Of a DNA stretch of 21,209 bases, positions 1 to 6,384 are shown piece after piece. Every line of letters starts with the position of its first letter. The stretch's first letter is position 1. This DNA is from Candidatus Woesearchaeota archaeon (GTDB lineage: Archaea > Nanobdellota > Nanobdellia > Woesearchaeales > UBA12501). Under the pieces are notes generated by a model. It did no database searches. It worked only from the letters and a program-made list of their open reading frames with translations, and had not been told where the DNA came from. Position numbers and translations under genes: made by a program. The stretch spans positions 1 to 21,209 of the forward strand of contig JACOVM010000078.1 of assembly GCA_016177345.1 (NCBI GenBank), in the 5' to 3' direction.

Positions 1-14
1 ATCTTAGAAGGATT

Positions 15-36
15 AGATAAAAGAAGATAAAAAAAT
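15..36 (-). terminator. T-rich terminator after the small basic protein gene
   Basis: On the minus strand a run of seven T (positions 35-29) is followed by further T-rich sequence, immediately after the stop codon at 40-42. Archaeal termination commonly occurs at such T tracts without a hairpin. The call rests on position and composition only. Confidence 0.45.
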
Positions 37-39
37 GAA

Positions 40-291
40 TTAAAACATTCTTTTCTTTGGCCGCTTCGGCCTATTGTGCCGCTTCTCAAGCCTACGCTGC
101 TCGGAAATGCTTTTCCAATCAGTCTTCCATAAAGGCCGCCAATGGTCAATTTTAACATCGTTTTCTTTCTTGAATTCATCAGCACCCTCTGTTGGGGCAA
201 GCTGCATGATGCTTTTCACTCGCTCGTCAACTTTCGCCTTCGATGGAAACTTTTTCAGTTTTTTTTGTTTTTCTTTCTTTTTTCTGCTCAT
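40..291 (-). CDS. small highly basic protein, unknown function
   Basis: This encodes 83 residues, very rich in Lys and Arg (it opens MSRKKKEKQKKLKK and ends KRPKKRMF), with no transmembrane segment. I do not recognise a family. The charge suggests nucleic-acid or ribosome binding, but that is only inference. A longer reading starts at a GTG (300). That GTG lies inside a GGTGAGG element (295-301) that looks like a Shine-Dalgarno site placed four bases before the ATG at 291, so I prefer 291. The gene diverges from the Hel308 fragment and shares its palindromic TATA box at 331-338. A T-rich terminator follows. Confidence 0.6.
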   Translation of the reverse strand: MSRKKKEKQKKLKKFPSKAKVDERVKSIMQLAPTEGADEFKKENDVKIDHWRPLWKTDWKSISEQRRLEKRHNRPKRPKKRMF

Positions 292-330
292 AAGCCTCAC
301 CGTGATTTCCAGAGAAAAACAAGAAAGGAT

Positions 331-338
331 TTATATAA
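331..338. promoter_or_regulatory. palindromic TATA box serving two divergent genes
   Basis: TTATATAA is its own reverse complement. On the plus strand its centre lies about 25 bp before the ATG at 360, as expected for a leaderless mRNA. A purine-rich AAAGGA (BRE-like) lies just upstream. On the minus strand a start about 25 bp away would give a leader of about 18 bases holding the GGTGAGG site before the ATG at 291. Confidence 0.6.
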
Positions 339-359
339 TTATTGCTCTCGACACCCTAA

Positions 360-1046
360 ATGGGTGATTGGACGACTGTTTCTAGCCTTCAAGGGAAGCT
401 CAACGAAAAGTTCTACACTGTGCTGGAGCAACAAGGCCATCAAGAGCTTAGGCCATGCCAGCAAAAAGCGCTCGACAACGGCCTTCTTGAAGGAAAGAGC
501 CTCCTGGTCTGTACTCCTACCGGGTCAGGAAAAACGCTTGTTGCAGAGCTCGCAGGCATTAACGCCATCCTCACTAGAAGGGGGAAAACGGTGTATATTG
601 TCCCGTTGAAGTCTCTTGCCTCAGAAAAGCACAAGCAGTTAACAGCCCGATATGGCCACCTTCTTCGAATTGCATTGTCCATTGGAGATTTAGATTCCTC
701 AGACCCATACCTAGCTGAGTACGACTTTATCATCACCACCTCAGAAAAGCTAGACTCCCTCATTCGCCATGGAGCCCCCTGGCTCAAGGATGTTGCGGTT
801 GTTGTGATCGACGAAATTCACCTTCTTAATGACCCTGGCCGAGGCCCCACTCTTGAAATTGTTATTACGATCCTGCGCCAGATGCTTAGAAATGTTCAGC
901 TCCTTGGGCTTTCTGCCACGATTGGCAATCCAGAAGAGCTTGCAGGGTGGCTCGATGCAGGCCTTGTTCTTGACAGTTGGCGGCCAGTAGAGTTGAAAAA
1001 AGGGATTTATTTTGATGGAGAGCTCGTGTTTGAAGACAAAAAATAA
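360..1046 (+). CDS. Hel308-type helicase, N-terminal RecA1 domain only
   Basis: This 228-residue protein matches the first motor domain of Hel308/Hjm superfamily 2 helicases, which unwind DNA at stalled forks. Visible motifs are a Q-motif region RPCQQKAL (31-38), Walker A TPTGSGKT (52-59), motif Ia PLKSLASEK (82-90), motif Ib TTSEKLDSL (126-134), motif II DEIH (151-154) and motif III LSATIGN (184-190). It stops at residue 228, just after the segment that in Hel308 links RecA1 to RecA2. Full-length Hel308 is roughly 700 residues, so RecA2, the winged helix and the ratchet domain are absent. No continuation is readable in any frame downstream. The reading frame is intact and the stop falls at a domain boundary, so this may be a split gene rather than a decayed one. 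A single RecA domain would not be expected to unwind DNA alone. Confidence 0.8.
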   Translation: MGDWTTVSSLQGKLNEKFYTVLEQQGHQELRPCQQKALDNGLLEGKSLLVCTPTGSGKTLVAELAGINAILTRRGKTVYIVPLKSLASEKHKQLTARYGHLLRIALSIGDLDSSDPYLAEYDFIITTSEKLDSLIRHGAPWLKDVAVVVIDEIHLLNDPGRGPTLEIVITILRQMLRNVQLLGLSATIGNPEELAGWLDAGLVLDSWRPVELKKGIYFDGELVFEDKK

Positions 1047-1069
1047 CAGCAGGCCACCTTATTCTATAG

Positions 1070-1101
1070 GTGATTAGATAATCACTTTTAGATAATCACT
1101 T
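1070..1101. repeat. tandem 14-bp repeat overlapping a 7-bp-arm palindrome
   Basis: TTAGATAATCACTT occurs twice back to back, at 1074-1087 and 1088-1101, without mismatch. The first copy overlaps the inverted repeat GTGATTA-GA-TAATCAC (1070-1085), and TAATCAC recurs at 1093-1099. It lies between the helicase fragment and the next promoter. It looks like a regulator-binding array; the regulator is unknown. Confidence 0.7.
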
Positions 1102-1142
1102 ATTTTCCCCTATAATTTACCCTTACCTCAGTAGAGTATCAC

Positions 1143-1197
1143 TGTCTCAAGCAATGTCTCCGTCTTATCTGAGACAGTCTCTGAGATTGTCTCAGAT
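1143..1197. promoter_or_regulatory. cluster of TGTCTCA half-sites with a 31-bp imperfect palindrome
   Basis: TGTCTCA occurs at 1143-1149 and 1188-1194, with TGTCTC at 1155-1160. ATCTGAGACA (1167-1176) and TGTCTCAGAT (1188-1197) form perfect 10-bp arms around an 11-base centre that is itself partly symmetric (TCTCTGAGA). The cluster ends about 20 bp before the TATA-like TTTAAATA near 1218-1225 that should drive the gene at 1295. It is a candidate operator, or alternatively a hairpin in the RNA. Confidence 0.55.
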
Positions 1198-1294
1198 TGG
1201 AACAAAACAGCACAAGATTTAAATAAAAGTGCAGACTATTCCAGAAAAAGAGAAAAGAAAGAAAAGGCAATAACATATTTATGGGGGTATATCT

Positions 1295-1792
1295 ATGCAG
1301 CTCAGTCTCGGAATTGATGAAAAAGCTATCAAAGATGGATTTCGGCGAGCCAAAGAAGACATTCAAACAAATACAGATAAAATTATCGAGCTTCAACAGC
1401 AGATTATTTCTCTTCAAAACCAGTTGCATGCTATTCAGGAAAAAGTTGGAAGAGATAACCTTCCAAACTCTAGCGTTACGCCTCATCAGCAGGACATTAA
1501 GGCCACCATCAAGAGCGTTCTTGATGAGATGACTGTTCGGCCAAGAAATATCAGCATTAGCAATGGGCTGAACAAGAAAGACATTGTAAAATCAAAGATT
1601 CTTGAAACAATAAGTGACCAACAGGAGCCGCTCCCGCGATTAAAAGAGATCATCGTTGATGAACAGGGATTCTGCTCAAAAGCAAGCTTCTACCGCTACA
1701 TTGAAGAGCTCAAGCAGGACGGAAAGATCATTATGGATTCTAATACTACCGGCACAACCGTGCGAAGAAACAAGATCCAGGTGATTGGGTAG
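1295..1792 (+). CDS. coiled-coil and winged-helix-like protein, putative regulator
   Basis: The protein has 165 residues. About residues 5-55 form a heptad-rich helix (IDEKAIKDGFRRAKEDI followed by Leu/Ile/Gln heptads) likely to dimerise it. A polar linker follows, then residues about 95-165 look like a winged helix: a helical part, a candidate recognition helix in SKASFYRYIEELKQDGKI, and a basic C-terminal wing. DNA binding is inferred, not proven, and I do not recognise a named family. The start is supported by GGGGGT (1283-1288) six bases upstream of the ATG and a TATA-like TTTAAATA about 70 bp upstream, so the mRNA would have a leader. The repeats at 1070-1197 sit just upstream, so autoregulation is possible. 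Confidence 0.65.
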   Translation: MQLSLGIDEKAIKDGFRRAKEDIQTNTDKIIELQQQIISLQNQLHAIQEKVGRDNLPNSSVTPHQQDIKATIKSVLDEMTVRPRNISISNGLNKKDIVKSKILETISDQQEPLPRLKEIIVDEQGFCSKASFYRYIEELKQDGKIIMDSNTTGTTVRRNKIQVIG

Positions 1793-1806
1793 TTCTTGAT
1801 CATTAC

Positions 1807-1816
1807 TGTTTTTTAT
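1807..1816 (+). terminator. T-tract terminator after the coiled-coil/winged-helix gene
   Basis: A run of six T (1809-1814), followed by a further T-rich stretch, lies about 15 bases past the stop codon at 1792. It sits in the short gap before the convergent deoxyhypusine synthase gene. Confidence 0.4.
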
Positions 1817-1843
1817 TATTTCTTAGTTTCTTGATATTAGCAG

Positions 1844-2848
1844 CTACTTTTTACAATTAACTATCCCCGCTACCAGCAATGGAAACAATATTGTTGCATC
1901 CCCAACGACCTTCACGCTGAGCGCGTTTGGCTTGATTTTCCCCCACGACACAGCCTCATCTGGCTTTGCCCCAGAATCAGAGCCATCAAACTCGCTGGCA
2001 GAATTGATATAAACAGCATAATCACACCCTTCCCGAAAGATCTGCGCATTGAGGGTATAATGCTTGGCTATCCCGCCACCAAGAATAATACAGCCCGTCT
2101 TTTCCGCATTCATGGTGAGGTTAACAATCTTCTGCATGTCCTGCGTGACATCCAGCAAAAATGAAGGATAACGATTCTTGAAAAAATACAGCAAGTCACC
2201 AAGAGAGCCATCGGTGATGCCAGGGCAAAAGACAGGAATCTCGTTCTTTGCCGCCCAATAGAGAAAGGATTCTTCATTATTAACCTCAAGGCCAAGCTCT
2301 CGAATAAGAGTATTGGACGTCAACACTGACCCGTTCTTCTGACACTGTTGAAACAAACGGTCAAGGAATGGGTTGATGAATTTTTCAAAGTAGAGGTAGC
2401 GGTCGTTGGGGACAAAGATGTTTCCTGTCCTGTTAACGCCCTCGCCAAACAGGATTTCACCTTTTGCAGCAAAGTCGCCAATCACGAACGGCTTGAGGCA
2501 CTTGATAACATCTTCCTCAACCCCACCTGCAGTCGTGACGATGACATCCACCATCTTGTACTTTACCAGATAGGTGATGATGTCACGAACACCAGAGGTT
2601 ATCATGTTTGACGTGAATGAAAAAAAGATGGTTGCTTTCTCGCGCCGCATAGCCTTGACAATCTCAATTGCTTTTCCTAACTCTGTTGCTTGAAAGCCAG
2701 TTGAGGAATACGCTTTAAGGAACTCGCTGATATCAAACTGCTTTTCAAAGTCATAGCCTTTAATTTTTGGAAAGGAGTCTAGCGTCGTTATGTTCTTCAC
2801 GCTGTTTTCTTTGTATTGATGATGGGCATGAATGGCTGCTGATGTCAT
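1844..2848 (-). CDS. dys: deoxyhypusine synthase
   Basis: This cytoplasmic enzyme uses NAD and spermidine to transfer a 4-aminobutyl group to one lysine of translation factor aIF5A, the first step of hypusine formation. The protein has 334 residues, a normal length. Family signatures are SFTSNMITSGVRDII near the NAD site, ILGGGIAKHYTLNA, and the block YINSASEFDGSDSGAKPDEA followed by VSWGKIK. The Lys of WGK (about residue 304) corresponds to the catalytic lysine of the human enzyme. An upstream GTG at 2857 is also in frame, but it lies inside AGGTGA, which reads as a Shine-Dalgarno site for the ATG at 2848. The gene diverges from the sigma-54-like gene across a ~280-base gap. Its presence supports an archaeal host. 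Confidence 0.95.
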   Translation of the reverse strand: MTSAAIHAHHQYKENSVKNITTLDSFPKIKGYDFEKQFDISEFLKAYSSTGFQATELGKAIEIVKAMRREKATIFFSFTSNMITSGVRDIITYLVKYKMVDVIVTTAGGVEEDVIKCLKPFVIGDFAAKGEILFGEGVNRTGNIFVPNDRYLYFEKFINPFLDRLFQQCQKNGSVLTSNTLIRELGLEVNNEESFLYWAAKNEIPVFCPGITDGSLGDLLYFFKNRYPSFLLDVTQDMQKIVNLTMNAEKTGCIILGGGIAKHYTLNAQIFREGCDYAVYINSASEFDGSDSGAKPDEAVSWGKIKPNALSVKVVGDATILFPLLVAGIVNCKK

Positions 2849-2936
2849 AAGAGTCACCTGGTTATCTAATGGATGCTGGTTGGGATGCTAGTTGTAATGA
2901 ATAAGGATAACAAAAAATAAAAAAAGATCAAACAAA

Positions 2937-2960
2937 ATGGATGTAATGATGGACGTAATG
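2937..2960. repeat. short tandem 12-mer repeat
   Basis: ATGGATGTAATG and ATGGACGTAATG lie head to tail with one difference, in the gap between dys and the sigma-54-like gene. Nothing else in 2861-3100 is clearly functional apart from A/T-rich stretches, including TATA-like GTATAAAA near 3046 and TTTAAATA near 3062. Confidence 0.4.
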
Positions 2961-3100
2961 AAATACCAAGACGTACATTAAAGAAAAAGTTATGATCCTT
3001 GCTGGCGGATCGTGTCAAAGGATGCTGAAGGAACGTTCATACACGTATAAAAAAGCCCTTGTTTAAATACCTTTGGGAGAGCCACCTGAACAGGTATAAC

Positions 3101-3115
3101 CTTTATAAACAACCC
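3101..3115 (+). promoter_or_regulatory. TATA promoter of the sigma-54-like gene
   Basis: CTTTATAAACAACCC contains TTTATAAA, centred 25.5 bp before the ATG at 3131, the spacing of a leaderless archaeal mRNA. The same 15 bases, with the same spacing to the start codon, occur at 15530-15544 before the Tat lipoprotein gene. Confidence 0.65.
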
Positions 3116-3130
3116 GCCTTGTTCATTTTT

Positions 3131-4063
3131 ATGGCTATTACTCAACAGCTAACAACGAATCTTTCTCAGCGATTACATCTTTCTCAAGTGATTGAATTCG
3201 CCCATCTCCTTGCTGTTCCTGATGAAGTCTTTTCAGCAGTTAGTGACGCTGTTTCAGCAGACCCTGCCCGCACCGAAGCTGTCTTACAGGAAACAGCCGC
3301 CCCAACGTATATAGATGATAAGGTAAAAAACCTTTTCACGACGCTTATCCCTGCTTCAGAAAACCCAACGAATAGAAGAGGTATAATCATCACGCCAGTG
3401 CTTGGGCCGCTAAAAGGGTATGTCCCCGGCACCGAGGTCGAAATAACGCCAGATGTGCTCTATATCGGAAGGAAACAGGACAAGCCAGAAATTATATTTT
3501 CTGGCCACCTACAAACACAAATCAAGATAGAGCAAGTACAAATTGATAGGGGGAAGTACCCAAAAACTGCAAAATTTGCAGAACAGCTAAGGCATTTCGA
3601 TGATTGGAAACGAAGAACACTGATGGATGCATATGTCCGTATAGGAGAAGCACAGAGAGAGTTTTTCGAGGACTTAAAGAGAACACGATGCAGCATCTTT
3701 ACATATGAAACTCTTGCAGAAAGGCTTGGCCTGTCACCAAGTACGCTATCCCGCCTTTTCCCCTACCGATTTGTGACGGCAAGGAGTTGCGCAGGCGATG
3801 AAAAAATCTTTCCTGCAAAAGACTTTTTTGTGAACGGAACAGATCTTCAGAGGTACATCGCGCAAGAAAAATTAAACCAACTTTTTCAACAGGAGCTCAC
3901 TGAAGGAACTGCTTATTCTGATAGGCAACTCGCTGAGCAAGCAACCGGTATCGCGGTGAGAACTGTTACAAAGTATCGCCTGCTATCAAATATTCCATCT
4001 TCATCGGAAAGAACCATGTTGTACCGATCAAATCAAAGAACAGGGCCATATGTGATGGAGTGA
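3131..4063 (+). CDS. sigma-54 (RpoN)-like transcription factor, shortened
   Basis: The protein has 310 residues, against about 480 for bacterial RpoN. Residues 7-45 (LTTNLSQRLHLSQVI then EFAHLLAVPDEVFSAV) resemble region I, the activator-interacting domain. Residues about 97-183 (ITPDVLYIGRKQDKPEIIF, then IGEAQREFFEDL) resemble the later part of the core-binding domain. Residues 188-232 (TYETLAERLGLSPSTLSR, then IFPAKDFF) match the -12 helix-turn-helix, with the Ser-Arg pair kept at 207-208. Residues 275-283 AVRTVTKYR match the RpoN box ARRTVAKYR, which reads the -24 element; the first Arg is Val. The end IPSSSER also fits RpoN. The first core-binding subdomain, with its LQ..P.GV motif, is not visible. 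An in-frame start at 3059 exists, but the TATA box at 3102-3109 supports 3131. Archaeal polymerases use TBP/TFB, so its role is open: an alternative factor or a repurposed DNA-binding regulator. No activator ATPase lies nearby. Confidence 0.75.
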   Translation: MAITQQLTTNLSQRLHLSQVIEFAHLLAVPDEVFSAVSDAVSADPARTEAVLQETAAPTYIDDKVKNLFTTLIPASENPTNRRGIIITPVLGPLKGYVPGTEVEITPDVLYIGRKQDKPEIIFSGHLQTQIKIEQVQIDRGKYPKTAKFAEQLRHFDDWKRRTLMDAYVRIGEAQREFFEDLKRTRCSIFTYETLAERLGLSPSTLSRLFPYRFVTARSCAGDEKIFPAKDFFVNGTDLQRYIAQEKLNQLFQQELTEGTAYSDRQLAEQATGIAVRTVTKYRLLSNIPSSSERTMLYRSNQRTGPYVME

Positions 4064-4065
4064 AA

Positions 4066-4087
4066 AACGTCATGAGTGAAAGACGTT
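4066..4087. terminator. hairpin between convergent genes
   Basis: AACGTC (4066-4071) and GACGTT (4082-4087) form a 6-bp stem with a 10-base loop in the 29-base gap between two convergent genes. On the minus strand the stem is followed directly by a short T run, so it could end transcription of the endonuclease IV-like gene. Confidence 0.4.
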
Positions 4088-4092
4088 ATTCT

Positions 4093-4953
4093 TCAGTGCC
4101 CAATACCACTTATAGCTTGGTACGTCTTCTTGAGCATGATAGCATCTTTTTCCATGATAGGGCTTTCGCACACCACGACACCTTTAATTTTAAATTCCTT
4201 CCATACCTTGCAGAGGTCTTTATAGTTCATGTCTGACTCGGAAAGCTGCAGGTGGTTTCTTTCCCCTTTCTCACTGTATTCAATGCCAGCGACATGAATA
4301 TGCATGTTATCTAATGCTTTTCTTCCAAGATGCTTTTCGACCAGTTCAAGCTGCTGCCGAAATTCTTCAGTTGTATTGAACTTGCCATTGCTTCGTGCGT
4401 GAAGATGGGCAAAGTCAATGCACGGCAGCGCCTTGTCAGAATCCATGTCAGCGCACAGCTTACACAGCTCCAGAAGGTCGCCAAATTGGGTTGGCTTGCC
4501 TGTTGTTTCAGGCCTTACCCAGACATCAACGCCAACATCTTCAATTTCCCTCAATACGGATTGGTAATTCTTTTTGACAATGCTGTACACGCTTTCTGAT
4601 GGCCTGCCAAGATAAAATGCAGGATGGAAACACACGCTCCAGCCACCGCATTCCCACAAACGTGTTGCTGCGGCAATGATACGCTTCTTACTCGCCTCAA
4701 TTTTTTCTAGCTCCTTAGCTGCAAGATTCACAAAGTATTGGCCATGGCACGTGAGCGTAACACTCTCTTTTTCCGCAATCGACTTTACTTGTGGAGCCAT
4801 TTCTTTTGAAACATTAATGCTCTGCACAAATTCCAGCTCCATGGCATCGAGACCAAGCCGCTTCACTTCAGAAATGCCATTCAATGTGTTACGTGGCTCA
4901 GTGCAGAGAGGAATGCCAGCAGTGGCGAAGAGGAGGGATGGAAATTGTTTCAT
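4093..4953 (-). CDS. endonuclease IV-like (AP endonuclease family 2) TIM-barrel protein
   Basis: The protein has 286 residues, the usual length for endonuclease IV, which cleaves DNA at abasic sites using three metal ions. Candidate ligands in order are His70 (TCHGQY), His110 (CFHPAFY), Glu149 (RPETTG), Asp180 and His183 (CIDFAHLHAR), His218 or His220 (MHIHVAGI), His234 (GERNHLQL) and Glu263 (VCESP). The DRH motif of bacterial Nfo is replaced by ERNH, so one ligand may differ, and a related sugar-isomerase-like activity cannot be excluded. A GTG at 4962 is in frame, but the ATG at 4953 is preferred. It follows the DUF475 gene by 15 bases with no Shine-Dalgarno site and no well-placed TATA box, which suggests co-transcription and coupled translation. 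Confidence 0.8.
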   Translation of the reverse strand: MKQFPSLLFATAGIPLCTEPRNTLNGISEVKRLGLDAMELEFVQSINVSKEMAPQVKSIAEKESVTLTCHGQYFVNLAAKELEKIEASKKRIIAAATRLWECGGWSVCFHPAFYLGRPSESVYSIVKKNYQSVLREIEDVGVDVWVRPETTGKPTQFGDLLELCKLCADMDSDKALPCIDFAHLHARSNGKFNTTEEFRQQLELVEKHLGRKALDNMHIHVAGIEYSEKGERNHLQLSESDMNYKDLCKVWKEFKIKGVVVCESPIMEKDAIMLKKTYQAISGIGH

Positions 4954-4968
4954 GGGAAGCACAGTTTA

Positions 4969-5901
4969 TTATATGGTCGATGCCACAAATTCCTTCTTTG
5001 AGCGGTAAAAGAAATACCCAAGCACAGCAATAGTTATGACAGGGCTAACAAAAGCAGGGATGTGAACTCCAAAAGCGTCAGCAAGCATGACGATGGATAA
5101 ACAGAAGATGGAATACATTGCTCCATTCTTGAGGTACTTGTATTTTTTCACACGCTCGATATTTCCAATGGTTATTTGCCGAACCACAATGGCACCAATC
5201 CCATTCCCAATTAAAATGAGTGGAATGGAAAGGGTGAAGGCAAACGCACCGAGTACACCATCAATTGAAAAAGTGGAATCAATAACTTCAAGATAAAGAA
5301 TCTTGCTGATATCAGACATTGCATGCTTTTGGTGAATCATCTCGTGCTCTGCTTTCTCTGCATTTTGCTTAAATCCGTGGGTGATGAAGAATGCTGTCGA
5401 GCCAACAACTGCGCCAAATGCCATCAATGGATTTCGCTTCATGGAAAACCATACCAAAAGAGTGAGGATTATAGAAACAACAGCATAAAACCAGACTGCC
5501 TGGCGATGGAAGAATTTTTCAGCATGAAGGCCATAAATTTTCGGCTCCATAAACAGCCAGTGAAAAAACAGAAAGAGAAGGAACACACCGCCACCCATGA
5601 ACAGGATTGGCGCTGATGATTCAATCGCTTCAACAACAAGATGATCAGAACTAAAAGTTGCTGTCAATGCCCCGAAGAACCCAAGAGCAGGTACTGTCAC
5701 CCAAATTACCAGCCAGGGAAGAAGCCCACGAACAACAAAGACCGCAAATAAAATACCCCACAACAAAAACCATTTTCTCCCACGTTTAGACATGGTTCTC
5801 AGAACTTCCGCATTGATCACCGCGTTATCGATGCCGCTTACAATTTCGAACAGAGAAAGGCCAAGAATAGTAAGGGCTGCTGCAGCAAGGTCAAAAGCCA
5901 T
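4969..5901 (-). CDS. DUF475/TerC-type integral membrane protein
   Basis: The protein has 310 residues with about eight hydrophobic segments. Two acidic membrane motifs identify the family: FEIVSGIDNAVINAEVL (18-34) and LEVIDSTFSIDGVLGAF (204-220). In TerC and DUF475 proteins these acidic residues (here Glu19, Asp25, Glu205, Asp208 and Asp214) are thought to bind or move metal ions. Family members are linked to tellurite resistance or to manganese/calcium export, but the substrate here is unknown. A His/Glu-rich loop (about 180-195) could also bind metal. A TTG reading from 5913 is possible. However, TATA (TATTTAAA on plus, 5925-5932) is centred 27.5 bp before the ATG at 5901, which supports a leaderless start there. 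It heads a unit with the endonuclease IV-like gene. Confidence 0.8.
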   Translation of the reverse strand: MAFDLAAAALTILGLSLFEIVSGIDNAVINAEVLRTMSKRGRKWFLLWGILFAVFVVRGLLPWLVIWVTVPALGFFGALTATFSSDHLVVEAIESSAPILFMGGGVFLLFLFFHWLFMEPKIYGLHAEKFFHRQAVWFYAVVSIILTLLVWFSMKRNPLMAFGAVVGSTAFFITHGFKQNAEKAEHEMIHQKHAMSDISKILYLEVIDSTFSIDGVLGAFAFTLSIPLILIGNGIGAIVVRQITIGNIERVKKYKYLKNGAMYSIFCLSIVMLADAFGVHIPAFVSPVITIAVLGYFFYRSKKEFVASTI

Positions 5902-5924
5902 GCTATCAAGCAAGAAATGGCCCG

Positions 5925-5932
5925 TATTTAAA
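5925..5932 (-). promoter_or_regulatory. TATA box of the DUF475 gene
   Basis: TTTAAATA on the minus strand is centred about 27 bp upstream of the ATG at 5901, so the mRNA should be leaderless. This site decides the start codon. Confidence 0.55.
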
Positions 5933-5995
5933 TGTTGTGAGTTAGATTCTGGCTAAAAACAAAGAACGTTTTCAGCAGAGCCTTTTAACCACAAA

Positions 5996-6050
5996 CTTTA
6001 TATACTAAAATAATATCATTCTAACATACATGTTTAGGTAGTATGGGGGT
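5996..6050 (+). promoter_or_regulatory. TATA box and Shine-Dalgarno site of the small winged-helix gene
   Basis: CTTTATATAC (5996-6005) is followed by a predicted start near 6027. GGGGGT (6045-6050) then lies seven bases before the ATG at 6058. An upstream in-frame ATG (6043) overlaps this G run, which argues that the G run is the ribosome site and 6058 the true start. Confidence 0.55.
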
Positions 6051-6057
6051 TGAAGGC

Positions 6058-6330
6058 ATGTTCAAGAATAAACCAATATTTAACGTCTTTTTTCGAGAGA
6101 AGCCAGCCATGATGCTGGTAAACTTGAAGAATTCAAAAAATGAGGTGTATGCCTCTTCTCTTGCAAAACAGATTGATTGCACGTATTCTCACGTGGTTAA
6201 AATTCTGCAGCAGATGGAAGATGCTGAATTGATTCACTTTGACAAGCAAGGCAGGCTGAAGCTCTTGACGCTCACCAAAAAAGGAATGGACATTGCAGAC
6301 CATATCGACAAGATTCGCCAATTGCTTTGA
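6058..6330 (+). CDS. small winged-helix DNA-binding protein
   Basis: The protein has 90 residues with the order typical of archaeal MarR/PadR-like winged helices. An N-terminal helix (FREKPAMMLVNLKN) is followed by a helix-turn-helix (VYASSLAKQIDCTYSHVVK and ILQQMEDAELI) and a beta-wing (HFDKQGRLKLLTLT). A C-terminal helix (GMDIADHIDKIRQLL) is likely used for dimerisation. A DNA-binding regulator is a safe reading; its targets are unknown. The leadered start at 6058 is chosen from the GGGGGT site. It is followed 54 bases later by the small membrane protein gene. Confidence 0.8.
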   Translation: MFKNKPIFNVFFREKPAMMLVNLKNSKNEVYASSLAKQIDCTYSHVVKILQQMEDAELIHFDKQGRLKLLTLTKKGMDIADHIDKIRQLL

Positions 6331-6384
6331 ATGTGAACGCACAAAACACATATACAAAATGCGAAATACAAAAAATATGCTATC

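Noticed and set aside
4739..4760. TGGCACGTGAGCG as a possible bacterial-type -24/-12 sigma-54 promoter
   Set aside because: The GC of a -12 element is not at the required 10-bp spacing and the site lies inside a coding region. The other TGGCA occurrences I checked also failed the spacing.
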